The notes: generated by a model from the letters alone, not told the origin. A DNA stretch of 64,000 bases from Pseudophaeobacter sp. (GCA_027019165.1 JALUXC010000012.1:566773-630772); one strand, 5' to 3'; shown: positions 47,756-56,523, numbered from the stretch's first letter. Numbers and translations: made by a program.

Positions 47756-47998
47756 TTAAACTACATCCACCTCCAGGCCATGCTCCAACTCAGCATAAAG
47801 GCTTTCCCAGAACAGAAAGTCATCAGCTTCCTCGCGCGCTTCGGTCAGCGTGAGATGGTGTGACTGGGCCAGGTAGGCGACAAAGCCGTCCTTGTCCCGG
47901 ATCGGGCAGGGTGCAAAACGGCGCTGAAGGTAAGGAAAACGCTGCTTGGCCCGGGGGAACCGCACGGCCCAGCTTGCAGTGGCAAAATGCTCTGACAT
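47756..47998 (-). CDS. Small protein of unknown function
   Basis: An 80-residue acidic protein starting at the ATG at 47998, which has GCGGAG ten bases upstream; the frame opens six codons earlier. The middle has a basic patch (RFPRAKQRFPYLQRRFAPCP), and the second half is rich in Glu and Leu (LTEAREEADDFLFWESLYAELE). I do not recognise it. It converges with the XRE-cupin gene with 10 bp between the stops. Codon use and spacing look genuine. Confidence 0.6.
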   Translation of the reverse strand: MSEHFATASWAVRFPRAKQRFPYLQRRFAPCPIRDKDGFVAYLAQSHHLTLTEAREEADDFLFWESLYAELEHGLEVDVV

Positions 47999-48112
47999 TT
48001 GTTTCACTCCGCGCAACCATCACCAAAACCCAAGGTTATCGTAGCAAAACTGGAAAAAAATAAAACATTTCTGTTGCCGACCGCGCGCGAGGCAAAGTGG
48101 AACGCGGATCGG

Positions 48113-49930
48113 TCAGTCAGGCTGATACCACCAGACATCGGGGAAAAAGCCGCTGCGATCGCCGTAGATCGGGGTTGTGGCGGGGTGGCGGATCTCTTTG
48201 ATATGGGCGATCCGTCCCTTGTCATATTGCCAAATGGGGATGACATAGCGGCCAGAGGTCAGAACGCGATCCAGCGCTCTTGCGGCGGCAGTAAAATCCT
48301 CATTGCTATCTGCTGTGAGCATTGCGTCAATCATGGCCTCAACCGCTGGGCTGGCAATTCCCATCAGATTACGGCTTCCGGGCTGGTCTCTTCCGGCGGC
48401 CCCCCAGTAGAGGCGCTGTTCGTTTCCGGGGCTAAGCGACAGGTCCCGCCTCACGCGGGTGAGATCAAAATCAAACTCGGATTGGCGTGCAACATATTGT
48501 GCATTATCAACAAGGTCCGGGGTCAAGGTGATGCCAAGGCGCTCTAACGCCCGTGCATAGATCTCGACTACGGTCTTCATCTCTGCATCGCCTTGCCGCA
48601 ACAGCACCGATAATTCCAGCCGCCGTCCTTCGGCATTTACCAGAACGCCATTCTGGACCTGCCATCCGGCCTCCGAGAGCAAGGCAACAGCACGACGCAG
48701 GTTCTTGCGGTTGCGGCTGCTGCCGTCGCTTTGTGGCAGGGCATAGCCTTCAAGCGCACCGGGCAGCAGGACACCCTGGAAAGGCTCCAGTAAGGCCCGC
48801 ACCTTGCCTTCAGCCGGTCCCGGACGCATCCCAAGCACGGAGTTGGAGAAATAGGAGCTAATCCGGGGCTGTTCACCGCCTGTGACGGTGCCGTTGATAT
48901 ACTCGAAGTTGAACGCCAGCAGCAGCGCTTCGCGGACACGCCAATCGTCAAGCGGTGCGCGGCGCGTGTTGAAGGCCAGTCCAGTGATTCCCGAGGGGCG
49001 CTGGTGGGGGACCTCTGTCTTGACAATATCACCGCGCTGGACGGCCGGGAAATCATAGGCACTCAGCCACTTGTCCGGGTTGAATTCGCGGTAGGCGCTC
49101 AGTTCCCCGGCCTTGAAGGCTTCGAACAGAACGGTTTCATCCCCAAAGAACTCGATGCGCAGCTCATCAAAATTTTGCGTCCCACGTCGAAACGGCAGAT
49201 CAGCCCCCCAGTATTCGGGGTTGCGCGTCATGGTCAGGGAGCGGCCCGGCTCGAAATCGCTGACAACATAGGCGCCCGTGCCAATCGGAGCCTCGCTCAG
49301 GCCGAAGTCGGCAAAGCGCTTTCCCTCCCATTGGGCCTTTTTGAAAATCGGTCGCATGCCGGCAATCAGAGCCAGCTCACGATCCGGGGTGTTGAAGGAA
49401 ATGCGCAGGCTGCGCGGGCCGGTTTGCTCGATCCGGTCGACCTTGTTCCAGAAACCGCGGTACCGAAGGTGTCCGTCGCTGCCAAGGGTCTCATAGGACC
49501 AGATGACATCCTCGACCGTCACCGGGCTGCCATCGGAAAACCGCGCTTCTGGACGCAGGGTGAACTCTACCCAAGAGCGATCTTCCGGCACTTCAAGTGA
49601 TTCGGCCAACAGCCCGTAGAGCGTGAAAGGTTCGTCCCAGGAGCGCCCCATCAGGCTTTCGTATCCCCAGAACCGCAGCTGCCACGGAGGCGTTCCTTTT
49701 TGCGCAAATGGGTTCAGGGTATCAAAACCACCCGTGTTCCCAACCACAAGGCGGCCACCTTTTAAGGCGCCGGGGTTAACATAAGGTAAAGACTCAAAGC
49801 CCGCCTCAAGCGCAGGTTTTCCATACATTGCAATAGCATGGGATGATTCTGCAGATGCAAAACCGGTTGATGCAATCAGGGCGATTCCCGCGAAAAGGGC
49901 CCGAGCCGAAGGGAAATATTCTGGTCTCAC
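48113..49930 (-). CDS. Peptide ABC transporter substrate-binding protein
   Basis: A 605-residue periplasmic protein of solute-binding family 5. A signal peptide (about 1-27, ending FASA) precedes the mature part. The conserved blocks GGFDTLNPFAQKG, EFTLRPEARFSDGSPVTVEDV and a C-terminal region with WQYDKGRIAHIKE resemble the YejA-type microcin C / oligopeptide binding proteins. No permease or ATPase genes are next to it in the window, so it may serve an importer encoded elsewhere or beyond this strand's order. Divergent from the small-RNA unit at 50011-50120. Confidence 0.88.
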   Translation of the reverse strand: MRPEYFPSARALFAGIALIASTGFASAESSHAIAMYGKPALEAGFESLPYVNPGALKGGRLVVGNTGGFDTLNPFAQKGTPPWQLRFWGYESLMGRSWDEPFTLYGLLAESLEVPEDRSWVEFTLRPEARFSDGSPVTVEDVIWSYETLGSDGHLRYRGFWNKVDRIEQTGPRSLRISFNTPDRELALIAGMRPIFKKAQWEGKRFADFGLSEAPIGTGAYVVSDFEPGRSLTMTRNPEYWGADLPFRRGTQNFDELRIEFFGDETVLFEAFKAGELSAYREFNPDKWLSAYDFPAVQRGDIVKTEVPHQRPSGITGLAFNTRRAPLDDWRVREALLLAFNFEYINGTVTGGEQPRISSYFSNSVLGMRPGPAEGKVRALLEPFQGVLLPGALEGYALPQSDGSSRNRKNLRRAVALLSEAGWQVQNGVLVNAEGRRLELSVLLRQGDAEMKTVVEIYARALERLGITLTPDLVDNAQYVARQSEFDFDLTRVRRDLSLSPGNEQRLYWGAAGRDQPGSRNLMGIASPAVEAMIDAMLTADSNEDFTAAARALDRVLTSGRYVIPIWQYDKGRIAHIKEIRHPATTPIYGDRSGFFPDVWWYQPD

Positions 49931-50010
49931 TTTGGCAACAATCCCATTCTATCCTTATTTTGCTGCAGCTTAACGGTAGAGGCTAATCTTGTTCTTTTCA
50001 AATTTTTGGC

Positions 50011-50039
50011 TTGGAGGGAAGGGAATAATTGCGTATAAC
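50011..50039 (+). promoter_or_regulatory. Predicted promoter of the small-RNA candidate
   Basis: TTGGAG (50011-50016) and TATAAC (50034-50039) are separated by exactly 17 bp, a good sigma-70 spacing. Transcription should start at the A at 50046. Confidence 0.6.
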
Positions 50040-50045
50040 GGAGTC

Positions 50046-50120
50046 ACTGCTCGATAGGTTTCTTGCCTGTATGAAACCTGCCTCAATAACTTAACGCCCG
50101 CTTCGCGCGGGCGTTTTTTT
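50046..50120 (+). ncRNA. Candidate small RNA or attenuated leader (about 75 nt)
   Basis: From the predicted start at 50046 the transcript would have a 7-bp hairpin (AGGTTTC at 50056-50062 and GAAACCT at 50073-50079, 10-base loop), a single-stranded A/C-rich linker (50081-50093) and a terminator (ACGCCCGC-N5-GCGGGCGT then seven T, 50094-50120). That is the classic layout of an Hfq-bound small RNA. It could also be a leader that ends early upstream of bdhA. No open frame with a ribosome site is present. I cannot match it to a known family. Confidence 0.5.
50094..50120 (+). terminator. Intrinsic terminator upstream of bdhA
   Basis: An 8-bp GC-rich stem (ACGCCCGC and GCGGGCGT) with a five-base loop runs directly into TTTTTTT. 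On the plus strand no protein gene precedes it, so it must end a short transcript such as the small-RNA candidate. Confidence 0.85.
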
Positions 50121-50265
50121 CTTTTTGAGGCCCCGCTGGTTGAGACTGATCCTTGATGTTTCCTGCCGCCATAACCGTTTCTCATCCGTAGTCCTACGCG
50201 TTTTCTTCGTGCGCGCGGCATGGCAAAGTGGCGCCAACAACTCCAGTGCGAAGGATATCAGAAAT

Positions 50266-51039
50266 ATGACATTGAAAGGCAAAACGGCCGTGGTGACCGG
50301 ATCAAACTCGGGCATTGGTCTTGGCGTCGCGCGAGAACTGGCACGGGCGGGTGCGAATGTGGTGCTCAACTCATTCACGGAGCGGGATGAGGATCACGCG
50401 CTAGCTGCTGACATCGCCAAGGAGTTTTCCGTATCGGCACGTTACATTCAGGCCGATATGTCCAAAGGCGATGAATGCCGCGCATTGATCGCGCAGGCGG
50501 GGGCCTGCGACATCCTGGTGAACAATGCCGGCATTCAGCACGTGGCACCGATTGACGAATTCCCTTTGGACAAATGGGATGCCATCATCGCAATCAATCT
50601 GAGTTCCGCCTTTCATACCACTGCGGCGGCCCTGCCCATGATGCGCGCAGCAGGTTGGGGCCGGGTGGTGAATATCGCATCAGCTCATGGGCTTACGGCC
50701 TCTCCTTTCAAGTCTGCCTATGTTGCTGCGAAACACGGGATTGTCGGGATGACCAAGACGGTCGCGCTGGAAACCGCCGAGGAGCCGATCACCGCGAATG
50801 CGATCTGCCCCGGCTATGTTCTGACCCCGCTGGTCGAGGCACAGATCCCGGACACCATGGAGAAGTATGACATGGGCCGCGAAGAGGTGATCAAAAAGGT
50901 CATGCTGGAACGCCAGCCGTCCCGCGAATTTGCCACGGTCGAACAGCTTGGCGGCACGGCAGTTTTCCTTTGCTCGGACGCCGCAGCCCAGATCACCGGC
51001 ACAAGTATCAGTGTCGATGGCGGCTGGACCGCTCTATAG
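50266..51039 (+). CDS. bdhA: 3-hydroxybutyrate dehydrogenase
   Basis: A 257-residue short-chain dehydrogenase. The cofactor motif GSNSGIGLGVARELA starts near residue 12, the NNAG element and the catalytic Ser-Tyr-Lys (SAHG, YVAAK) are present, and the C-terminal TSISVDGGWTAL is typical. The sequence closely resembles BdhA, which oxidises D-3-hydroxybutyrate to acetoacetate when polyhydroxybutyrate is used. The ATG at 50266 follows AAGGAT. It is downstream of the small-RNA unit and ends at a terminator at 51056-51082. Confidence 0.88.
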   Translation: MTLKGKTAVVTGSNSGIGLGVARELARAGANVVLNSFTERDEDHALAADIAKEFSVSARYIQADMSKGDECRALIAQAGACDILVNNAGIQHVAPIDEFPLDKWDAIIAINLSSAFHTTAAALPMMRAAGWGRVVNIASAHGLTASPFKSAYVAAKHGIVGMTKTVALETAEEPITANAICPGYVLTPLVEAQIPDTMEKYDMGREEVIKKVMLERQPSREFATVEQLGGTAVFLCSDAAAQITGTSISVDGGWTAL

Positions 51040-51055
51040 GTGACGTTAGAAAAAC

Positions 51056-51082
51056 AAAAGGCGGAGAAAAACTCCGCCTTTT
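51056..51082. terminator. Terminator between bdhA and the DUF502 gene
   Basis: AAAAGGCGGAG and CTCCGCCTTTT form an 11-bp stem with an AAAAA loop, flanked by A and T runs. It can serve both convergent genes. Confidence 0.85.
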
Positions 51083-51109
51083 CAGGGCACTATGGCCGAG
51101 TTCTCAGGC

Positions 51110-51787
51110 TCACTTGGGAGGCTGGCTCGGATCCTTGGCATTGGGGTAGACCAGCCCTGCGGAGATGACCAGTTTGGCTGCATCCTCAACGCTCATATCC
51201 AGCATGGTGACATCCTCTTCGGGCACGAAGAGAAGGAAACCGGAGGTCGGGTTCGGTGTCGTCGGGATAAAGACGCTCATCAAACCGCCAGAGGTTTGTG
51301 CCCGTGTGGCGATTTCACCTTTTGCCTTGGTCGATACAAAACCGATCGCCCAGATACCGCGGCGCGGATATTCAATGAGGCAGGCCTTGTCAAAACTGCT
51401 TTCGGCCTGTGCAAAGACGGTTTCGGAAATCTGTTTGATCCCAGAGTAGATCGAGCGGACCACAGGCATGCGATCTACCAGATTTTCCGCAAAATTGATC
51501 AGCGAGCGGCCGATAATGCCCTTGGCGATCCACCCCACCATGATGGTGAACAGCAGGAAGATGATCAGGCCGACGCCCCGCAGGTTGATGCCGATATACT
51601 GTTCTGGACGCAGGTTATGGGGCACCAGCGGCAGCACGACCCCATCGATCCAGCCCATAACGGTCCAGAGCAGCCACAGGGTAAGGCCGACCGGTGCAAT
51701 GACCACAATACCGGTCAAAAAGGAGGAGCGCAGCCGCGCCAACAGGCCCGGTTTGCGATGGGGTTCTTGATCGAAGGGCGTGGTCAT
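51110..51787 (-). CDS. DUF502 membrane protein
   Basis: A 225-residue protein with two membrane segments (about 18-48 and 70-92) followed by a soluble domain. LTGIVVIAPVGLTLWLL, the central IYSGIKQISETV and the later SGFLLFVPEEDVTMLDMSVEDAAKLVISAG identify the DUF502 family. Its role in bacteria is not established. It lies 88 bp downstream of psuG on the same strand and may share that transcript. Confidence 0.9.
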   Translation of the reverse strand: MTTPFDQEPHRKPGLLARLRSSFLTGIVVIAPVGLTLWLLWTVMGWIDGVVLPLVPHNLRPEQYIGINLRGVGLIIFLLFTIMVGWIAKGIIGRSLINFAENLVDRMPVVRSIYSGIKQISETVFAQAESSFDKACLIEYPRRGIWAIGFVSTKAKGEIATRAQTSGGLMSVFIPTTPNPTSGFLLFVPEEDVTMLDMSVEDAAKLVISAGLVYPNAKDPSQPPK

Positions 51788-51875
51788 TTCGTGTGGTCGT
51801 ACCGCAGAGGGAAAGCGTTGCCCGGAACCTATGCACAGTTTTGCGGCAGGGCAATGGCAGGCGGGAGGAAATCGG

Positions 51876-52793
51876 TTATCCGCGCTTGATTGCGTTCAAT
51901 TCTCGGGCGATTTCGGCGGCCAGACGCGCGTTGTTGCGCACCAGGGCAATGTTTGCCTTCAAAGAGCGTCCCTCTGTCAGCTCAAAAATCCGCTGCAGAA
52001 GGAAAGGCGTGACTTCTTTTCCGGCGATGCCTTGTTGATCGGCCTCCGCCTGAGCCTGAGTAATCACGGGGGCAAGTGCCTCTGCAGGGATCTCGGCGTC
52101 GGCCGGGATTGGGTTGGCAATCAACTGTCCACCGGGCAGATCCATGGCCTGCCGCATGGCATGGGCACGGGCGATCTGGGCCGGGCTGTCCATCCGTAAT
52201 GGGGCTTTTAGGTCCGAGTGCGCAGACCAAAAGGCCGGAAAGGCATCCTGACCGTAGGCAATTACCGGAACCCCTTGGGTTTCCAGAACTTCCAGAGTCT
52301 TTGGAACATCCAAAATGGCTTTGGCTCCAGCCGCCACAACGCTGACGCAGGTCTGCGCAAGTTCCAGGAGGTCAGCAGAAATGTCAAAGCTGGTCTCAGC
52401 TCCTTTGTGTACGCCGCCGATCCCGCCGGTCGCGAAGATCTCGATTCCCGCCATGCGCGCCGCAATCATGGTTGCGGCGACGGTCGTGGCGCCGGTTCCG
52501 CCTGTTGCGATACAGGCCGCGATGTCCGCCCGCGAAACCTTGGCAACGGATTTTGCCTGCCCCAGGGTTTGGAGGGTCTCCGGCTCCAACCCCACATGCA
52601 GTGTTCCCTCGATTACGGCCATCGTCGCCGGCGTCGCGCCTGCATCGCGTACGTCCTGTTCTACGAGCGTCGCGGTCTCGACGTTTTGGGGGTAGGGCAT
52701 GCCATGAGTGATGATGGTGCTTTCCAGCGCCACAACAGGCAGTCCTTCACTCCGGGCTTTTGCGACTTCGGCAGAGTATTGGATAGGGATCAC
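51876..52793 (-). CDS. psuG: Pseudouridine-5'-phosphate glycosidase
   Basis: A 305-residue enzyme that cleaves pseudouridine 5'-phosphate into uracil and ribose 5-phosphate. VVALESTIITHGMPYPQN near the start and TGGIGGVHKGAETSFDIS, together with the closing segment, are characteristic. It overlaps psuK by four bases. The order in this transcript is psuK then psuG, so the kinase makes the substrate for the glycosidase. Confidence 0.93.
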   Translation of the reverse strand: MIPIQYSAEVAKARSEGLPVVALESTIITHGMPYPQNVETATLVEQDVRDAGATPATMAVIEGTLHVGLEPETLQTLGQAKSVAKVSRADIAACIATGGTGATTVAATMIAARMAGIEIFATGGIGGVHKGAETSFDISADLLELAQTCVSVVAAGAKAILDVPKTLEVLETQGVPVIAYGQDAFPAFWSAHSDLKAPLRMDSPAQIARAHAMRQAMDLPGGQLIANPIPADAEIPAEALAPVITQAQAEADQQGIAGKEVTPFLLQRIFELTEGRSLKANIALVRNNARLAAEIARELNAIKRG

Positions 52794-53713
52794 AGAGGGG
52801 GTTCTCCTGAAACGTAGCTTGCAGCGGCCGCCAGTGCAGATGTCAGTGCCTTTTCCGCGGTCTCACCGCGGGTTTCAGCAGCAATATGGGCGGCCATGAA
52901 AGTATCACCAGCGCCGGTGATGCGGGCTGGGGTGACTTGCGGAGGCACGAGTGTGTGGATCTCCCGGCCATCCGCTTTGGTCGCCGCGCGGCTGCCATCG
53001 GTGACCAGAACCCGCGCGGCGCCGCGTGCCAGGAGCGCCTTTGCCGCCACCTCGCTCTCGGTGAACCGATCCTGACACAAAAGGCCTGCCTCCTCCAGAT
53101 TGACATAGAGCGTGCCGCGCCCACGCAAAAGGAAGGGACGCAGCCGTTCTGCCTTTCCGGGTGAAGCCGGTGCAACCCTGAGATCCGCAGAGGCAAAGGC
53201 AGGGCTGGCAGCGATTTCATCCAGAAGAGAAAGGGTAAGGTTACCATCAAGGGCAATGGGCCCGGCGAAGGGCTTTTCCTCCGAGCCCAGCGCCCCATCC
53301 AGCAAAGGTTGAATGATCTTGGCGCCGGCCGCTTCGAGAGAGTGTGCATCTGCGATCGCGGCGATCAGACCATTTGCACCTTCTACGGCCATGTATCTGT
53401 CGGTGGGCAGATCATCCGAGCGGTAGATCTGGCTGGCGTCCAGCCCAAGGTGCCCACAGGCGGCAATGAGTTCTTCCCCTTCGGGGTCACGGCCAACTGC
53501 ACTCAGCAGCACGGGGGCCATCCCGAACCGGGCCAGTGTCATCGCAATATTCATTGCAACACCGCCCGGAAGGCGGCTGATCCGCCCCGGCATATCGGAA
53601 CCACGCCGCATTTCCGCAGGGCAACGACCGATAATGTCCCACATGACAGACCCGATACACAGAATCTGGGGGGTGGATGATTTCGGGCTAACGGTGGAAA
53701 CTTGCGTCATCAT
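52790..53713 (-). CDS. psuK: Pseudouridine kinase, PfkB family
   Basis: A 307-residue PfkB-type sugar kinase. The N-terminal glycine pair (GRISRLPGGVAMNIAMTLARFG) and the C-terminal GAGDTFMAAHIAAE with the catalytic Asp are clear. Because it overlaps psuG, pseudouridine is the likely substrate, though sequence alone cannot exclude another nucleoside. AGGGGGAC precedes the double ATG at 53713. No nucleoside transporter is encoded beside it. Confidence 0.9.
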   Translation of the reverse strand: MMTQVSTVSPKSSTPQILCIGSVMWDIIGRCPAEMRRGSDMPGRISRLPGGVAMNIAMTLARFGMAPVLLSAVGRDPEGEELIAACGHLGLDASQIYRSDDLPTDRYMAVEGANGLIAAIADAHSLEAAGAKIIQPLLDGALGSEEKPFAGPIALDGNLTLSLLDEIAASPAFASADLRVAPASPGKAERLRPFLLRGRGTLYVNLEEAGLLCQDRFTESEVAAKALLARGAARVLVTDGSRAATKADGREIHTLVPPQVTPARITGAGDTFMAAHIAAETRGETAEKALTSALAAAASYVSGEPPL

Positions 53714-53761
53714 GTCCCCCTCATGCCGCCTTTCGAAGCTGCTCGCAAGCGCGATCGCGCA

Positions 53762-54562
53762 TCAACGGACGGCAAAGGTCAGCGCGGCCCAAAGGGTCTC
53801 CCACACCGCGCCACTGGCCGGATCGGCCGGGCGCAGAACCACGGCATCCAGGAGGTATTCATGATCTGGTTTGACCGGAATTCCTGCTCGCCCTTCGGAA
53901 TCGCTGCTCAGAAGGAAAACCGTGACCGCCCCATTAGGGTTGCGTTCGAAGACTTCGATCTGGGCATTCGGACGGGGTTTCCCCAGATAAAAGAGCCGTA
54001 CCGGAAGGGTGTCTGACGTCAGCGCATAGGGGTTTGCCTCGGCGACAAACTCTGTCTCAAGCCCATAGGGCCTGTCGGCGCCCGCACCCGACCCGACGGC
54101 AATCAGCGCCTTGGCATGGCGGCTGTAGCGCTCTGCGAAATTCTCAAAAGGCAGCCCTCTTTCGGCGTGCCGTTCCCGAATATCTGCAAAGGACTTGTGC
54201 TGGGCGAAGGCATCGAACTTGTCCCACGCCTTGTAGGTCAGGGTCTCTGGCGCCGTTTCATGCACGATCGTCAGGAGGCCGGCTTTGGATGGCGCAAGGG
54301 AGAGCGCAGGAAGATCCCCCATCCGTCCCTGATAGGTGTGAATTTCCCCGCCTGAAATGACGTCGAACCGTTTTGTCCGTTTCTCGAAATAAGGCAGTCG
54401 ATTGCCTTTGAACGTCTGGCCATTCACCAGATCAGCGATGACTGGCTCTGCGGCTGAGATTTGAAACCTCTGAGGTTCGATCCAGAATTCATGGGCAAAG
54501 GCTGGCAATGACCCTGTCAGACCGCTAGCAATGAGGACAAAGGACAAAAGGCGATTTTTCAT
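53762..54562 (-). CDS. Secreted DUF4198-family protein
   Basis: A 266-residue periplasmic protein. MKNRLLSFVLIASGLTGSLPAFA is an evident signal peptide, and the mature chain begins HEFWIEP, the usual DUF4198 opening. DUF4198 proteins are often found with nickel or cobalt uptake systems and resemble their binding components. The ATG at 54562 overlaps the divergent HupE start by two bases (CATG). The ribosome site is weak. It lies 48 bp upstream of psuK on the same strand. Confidence 0.82.
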   Translation of the reverse strand: MKNRLLSFVLIASGLTGSLPAFAHEFWIEPQRFQISAAEPVIADLVNGQTFKGNRLPYFEKRTKRFDVISGGEIHTYQGRMGDLPALSLAPSKAGLLTIVHETAPETLTYKAWDKFDAFAQHKSFADIRERHAERGLPFENFAERYSRHAKALIAVGSGAGADRPYGLETEFVAEANPYALTSDTLPVRLFYLGKPRPNAQIEVFERNPNGAVTVFLLSSDSEGRAGIPVKPDHEYLLDAVVLRPADPASGAVWETLWAALTFAVR

Positions 54563-55703
54563 GACCAGGCTTCTTGTGTTTCTGCGCATCAACGTGGCGT
54601 TCATTGGGCTGCTGTCAAGTTTGATCGTGGCAATGGCGGCTCCAGGGCATTCACATGAGGTGACCCCCACAATCGCGGACTTCGTGACCAAAGACGGCAC
54701 GCTGGACATGAAATTGCGCCTGAACGCAGAGGCATTCGTGGCTGGCATCGACCTCGACACACACCAAAACACCGAAGAAACAGGGCAGGCCGGGGATTAT
54801 GATATGCTGCGTGCGCTGCCCCCAGAAGAGCTGCGCCCTATGCTGAGGGTGTTTGCCGAAGACTGGATAGCTTCAATCTCAATCGAAGCTGGTGTTCCTG
54901 TGCAGCTTGAGCTGCAGAACCTGCGGATCGGCCCTGTGGGGGATCTGAACGTGCCGCGGGAGAGCTACATCGACGTGACCGCAGTATTGCCGCCAGGTGC
55001 CACCGTCCTGACACTGACCTGGCCCACGGGTTCTGGTGCGGTGGTTTTGAGGCAAAACGGGGTCGAAGCGCCATACACAGGTTACCTGCAAGGGGGCGAC
55101 AGCAGCGGGCCGATCGCGATTTCCGGCGGATCCGCGCTGAGCCCTCAAGAGGCTTTTTTTGCTTATATCCCGGTGGGGTTCGATCACATCCTGCCAAAGG
55201 GACTGGATCATATTCTGTTCGTCTTGGGGCTGTTCTTCCTCAGCACACGGTTGCGGCCTTTGATCTGGCAGATCAGTGCCTTTACCGTTGCACATACAAT
55301 TACTCTGGCCTGTGGAGCGCTGGGGATCGTCAAGGTGAACCCAGAGATCGTTGAGCCGCTCATCGCAGCCTCAATCGTTTTCGTAGCCGTCGAGAACATT
55401 TTCTCCAGGCGCCTTCACAGTTGGCGCACGTTTATCATATTTGGCTTCGGGCTTTTGCATGGATTGGGCTTTGCCAGTGTGCTGGCCGAATTTGGTCTGC
55501 CACAATCGCAATTCATCCCCGCGCTGGTTGGATTTAACGTGGGGGTGGAATTGGGCCAGCTCACGGTGATCGCACTGGCCTTTGTGGCAGTTGGTTACTG
55601 GTTTGGAAAACATCCAAAGTACCGCGGACGCGTGGCGATCCCCGCGTCGGTCACCATTGCTTTGATCGGCGGCTACTGGTTTGTGGAGCGTGTTTGGATG
55701 TAG
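54561..55703 (+). CDS. HupE/UreJ-family membrane protein
   Basis: A 380-residue protein with an N-terminal signal sequence, a roughly 170-residue extracytoplasmic domain (to about 190) and a C-terminal block of about six membrane helices with histidines in GFDHILPKGLDHILF, FTVAHTITLACG and FGLLHGLGFA. The helical part resembles HupE/UreJ proteins, which include nickel transporters. Beside a DUF4198 protein this suggests a metal-uptake pair, possibly for nickel or cobalt, but no substrate is proven. The ATG at 54561 follows AAAAGG; the open frame begins 30 bases earlier without a ribosome site. Confidence 0.82.
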   Translation: MTRLLVFLRINVAFIGLLSSLIVAMAAPGHSHEVTPTIADFVTKDGTLDMKLRLNAEAFVAGIDLDTHQNTEETGQAGDYDMLRALPPEELRPMLRVFAEDWIASISIEAGVPVQLELQNLRIGPVGDLNVPRESYIDVTAVLPPGATVLTLTWPTGSGAVVLRQNGVEAPYTGYLQGGDSSGPIAISGGSALSPQEAFFAYIPVGFDHILPKGLDHILFVLGLFFLSTRLRPLIWQISAFTVAHTITLACGALGIVKVNPEIVEPLIAASIVFVAVENIFSRRLHSWRTFIIFGFGLLHGLGFASVLAEFGLPQSQFIPALVGFNVGVELGQLTVIALAFVAVGYWFGKHPKYRGRVAIPASVTIALIGGYWFVERVWM

Positions 55704-55722
55704 CACGCCACCGCAGGGGGGA

Positions 55723-56355
55723 TCAGCCCATTGCCTTGACGAATGACTGCAAGGCTCCGGTCGGATCTTCGCTGCGCCAGATCTCATCCCCGATGCCAAA
55801 GAAGTCAGTCACGGGGGCAAATGTCCCGATCAATTCCTCCGTGAGGCCGCCTTCGGCAACCACTGGCACCTCGATCATTTCCGACCACCACTGAAACAGG
55901 TCCAATTCCGCCTGCGCCCCGTCGCCCAAACCGGACGCCCCAACAGGGCCAAAGCTTACATAGTCGGCGCCGGCCTCACCGGCGGACATGCCGTCATGGC
56001 GTGAGGCGCCGCAGAAACTGCCCACGATGGCATCGGCGCCAAGGGCTTTACGCGCACTGCGCACGGATTTGGACGCATCGCTCAGGTGAACACCATCCAG
56101 ACCCAGCCGCTCTGCCAGGATTTGGTGGTCGGTGATCACAATGGCAACGTCCCGCGCATGGCAGACCTCGCGCAGCGCATCCCCGGCGCGGCTCAACGTG
56201 TCTTCATCCCGGCTTGCCATGTCCAGACGCACACAGGCCACCTCTACAGTATCGAGCGCTTTGGCCAATTGATCCGGAAACCGCCCCAGCTCGAAACTCG
56301 GCGGCGAAATCAGATAGATCTGTGGCTTTTCTACAGTGTCCGCAGCAGTGGTCAT
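55723..56355 (-). CDS. Thiamine-phosphate synthase-like protein
   Basis: A 210-residue TIM-barrel protein. HDVAIVITD-like strands and the block LGLDGVHLSD, followed by GADYVSFGPV and VVAEGGLTEELI, resemble ThiE, which joins the thiazole and pyrimidine parts of thiamine. It is somewhat divergent and no other thi genes are in view, so it could be a paralogue (ThiE2/TenI-like) with a different role. AGGAGCGCCC precedes the ATG at 56355. Confidence 0.78.
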   Translation of the reverse strand: MTTAADTVEKPQIYLISPPSFELGRFPDQLAKALDTVEVACVRLDMASRDEDTLSRAGDALREVCHARDVAIVITDHQILAERLGLDGVHLSDASKSVRSARKALGADAIVGSFCGASRHDGMSAGEAGADYVSFGPVGASGLGDGAQAELDLFQWWSEMIEVPVVAEGGLTEELIGTFAPVTDFFGIGDEIWRSEDPTGALQSFVKAMG

Positions 56356-56523
56356 GACGGGCGCTCCTGTTCCGTGTTTGCAGGTGTTTAACTGATCTTG
56401 CGACGGACGCAAGGATCGCTTCCCGAAACCCAGCTGACGCAGCAACTCTTGCCCATCCAGTCGCCGCCGATTAGAGCAGGGCAGATGCATCGAATTTGCC
56501 CCATGGGCCGAATGGAGAAAGAC

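Larger units (their letters stand above)
49931..50265. other. 335-bp gap holding a small-RNA-like unit
   Basis: The region between the substrate-binding protein and bdhA. Its plus strand has a predicted promoter (50011-50039), a structured segment and a strong terminator (50094-50120), described separately. Downstream, 50121-50265 holds the bdhA ribosome site and no clear further signal. The minus-strand promoter for the substrate-binding gene is presumably near 49931-50010. Confidence 0.6.
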
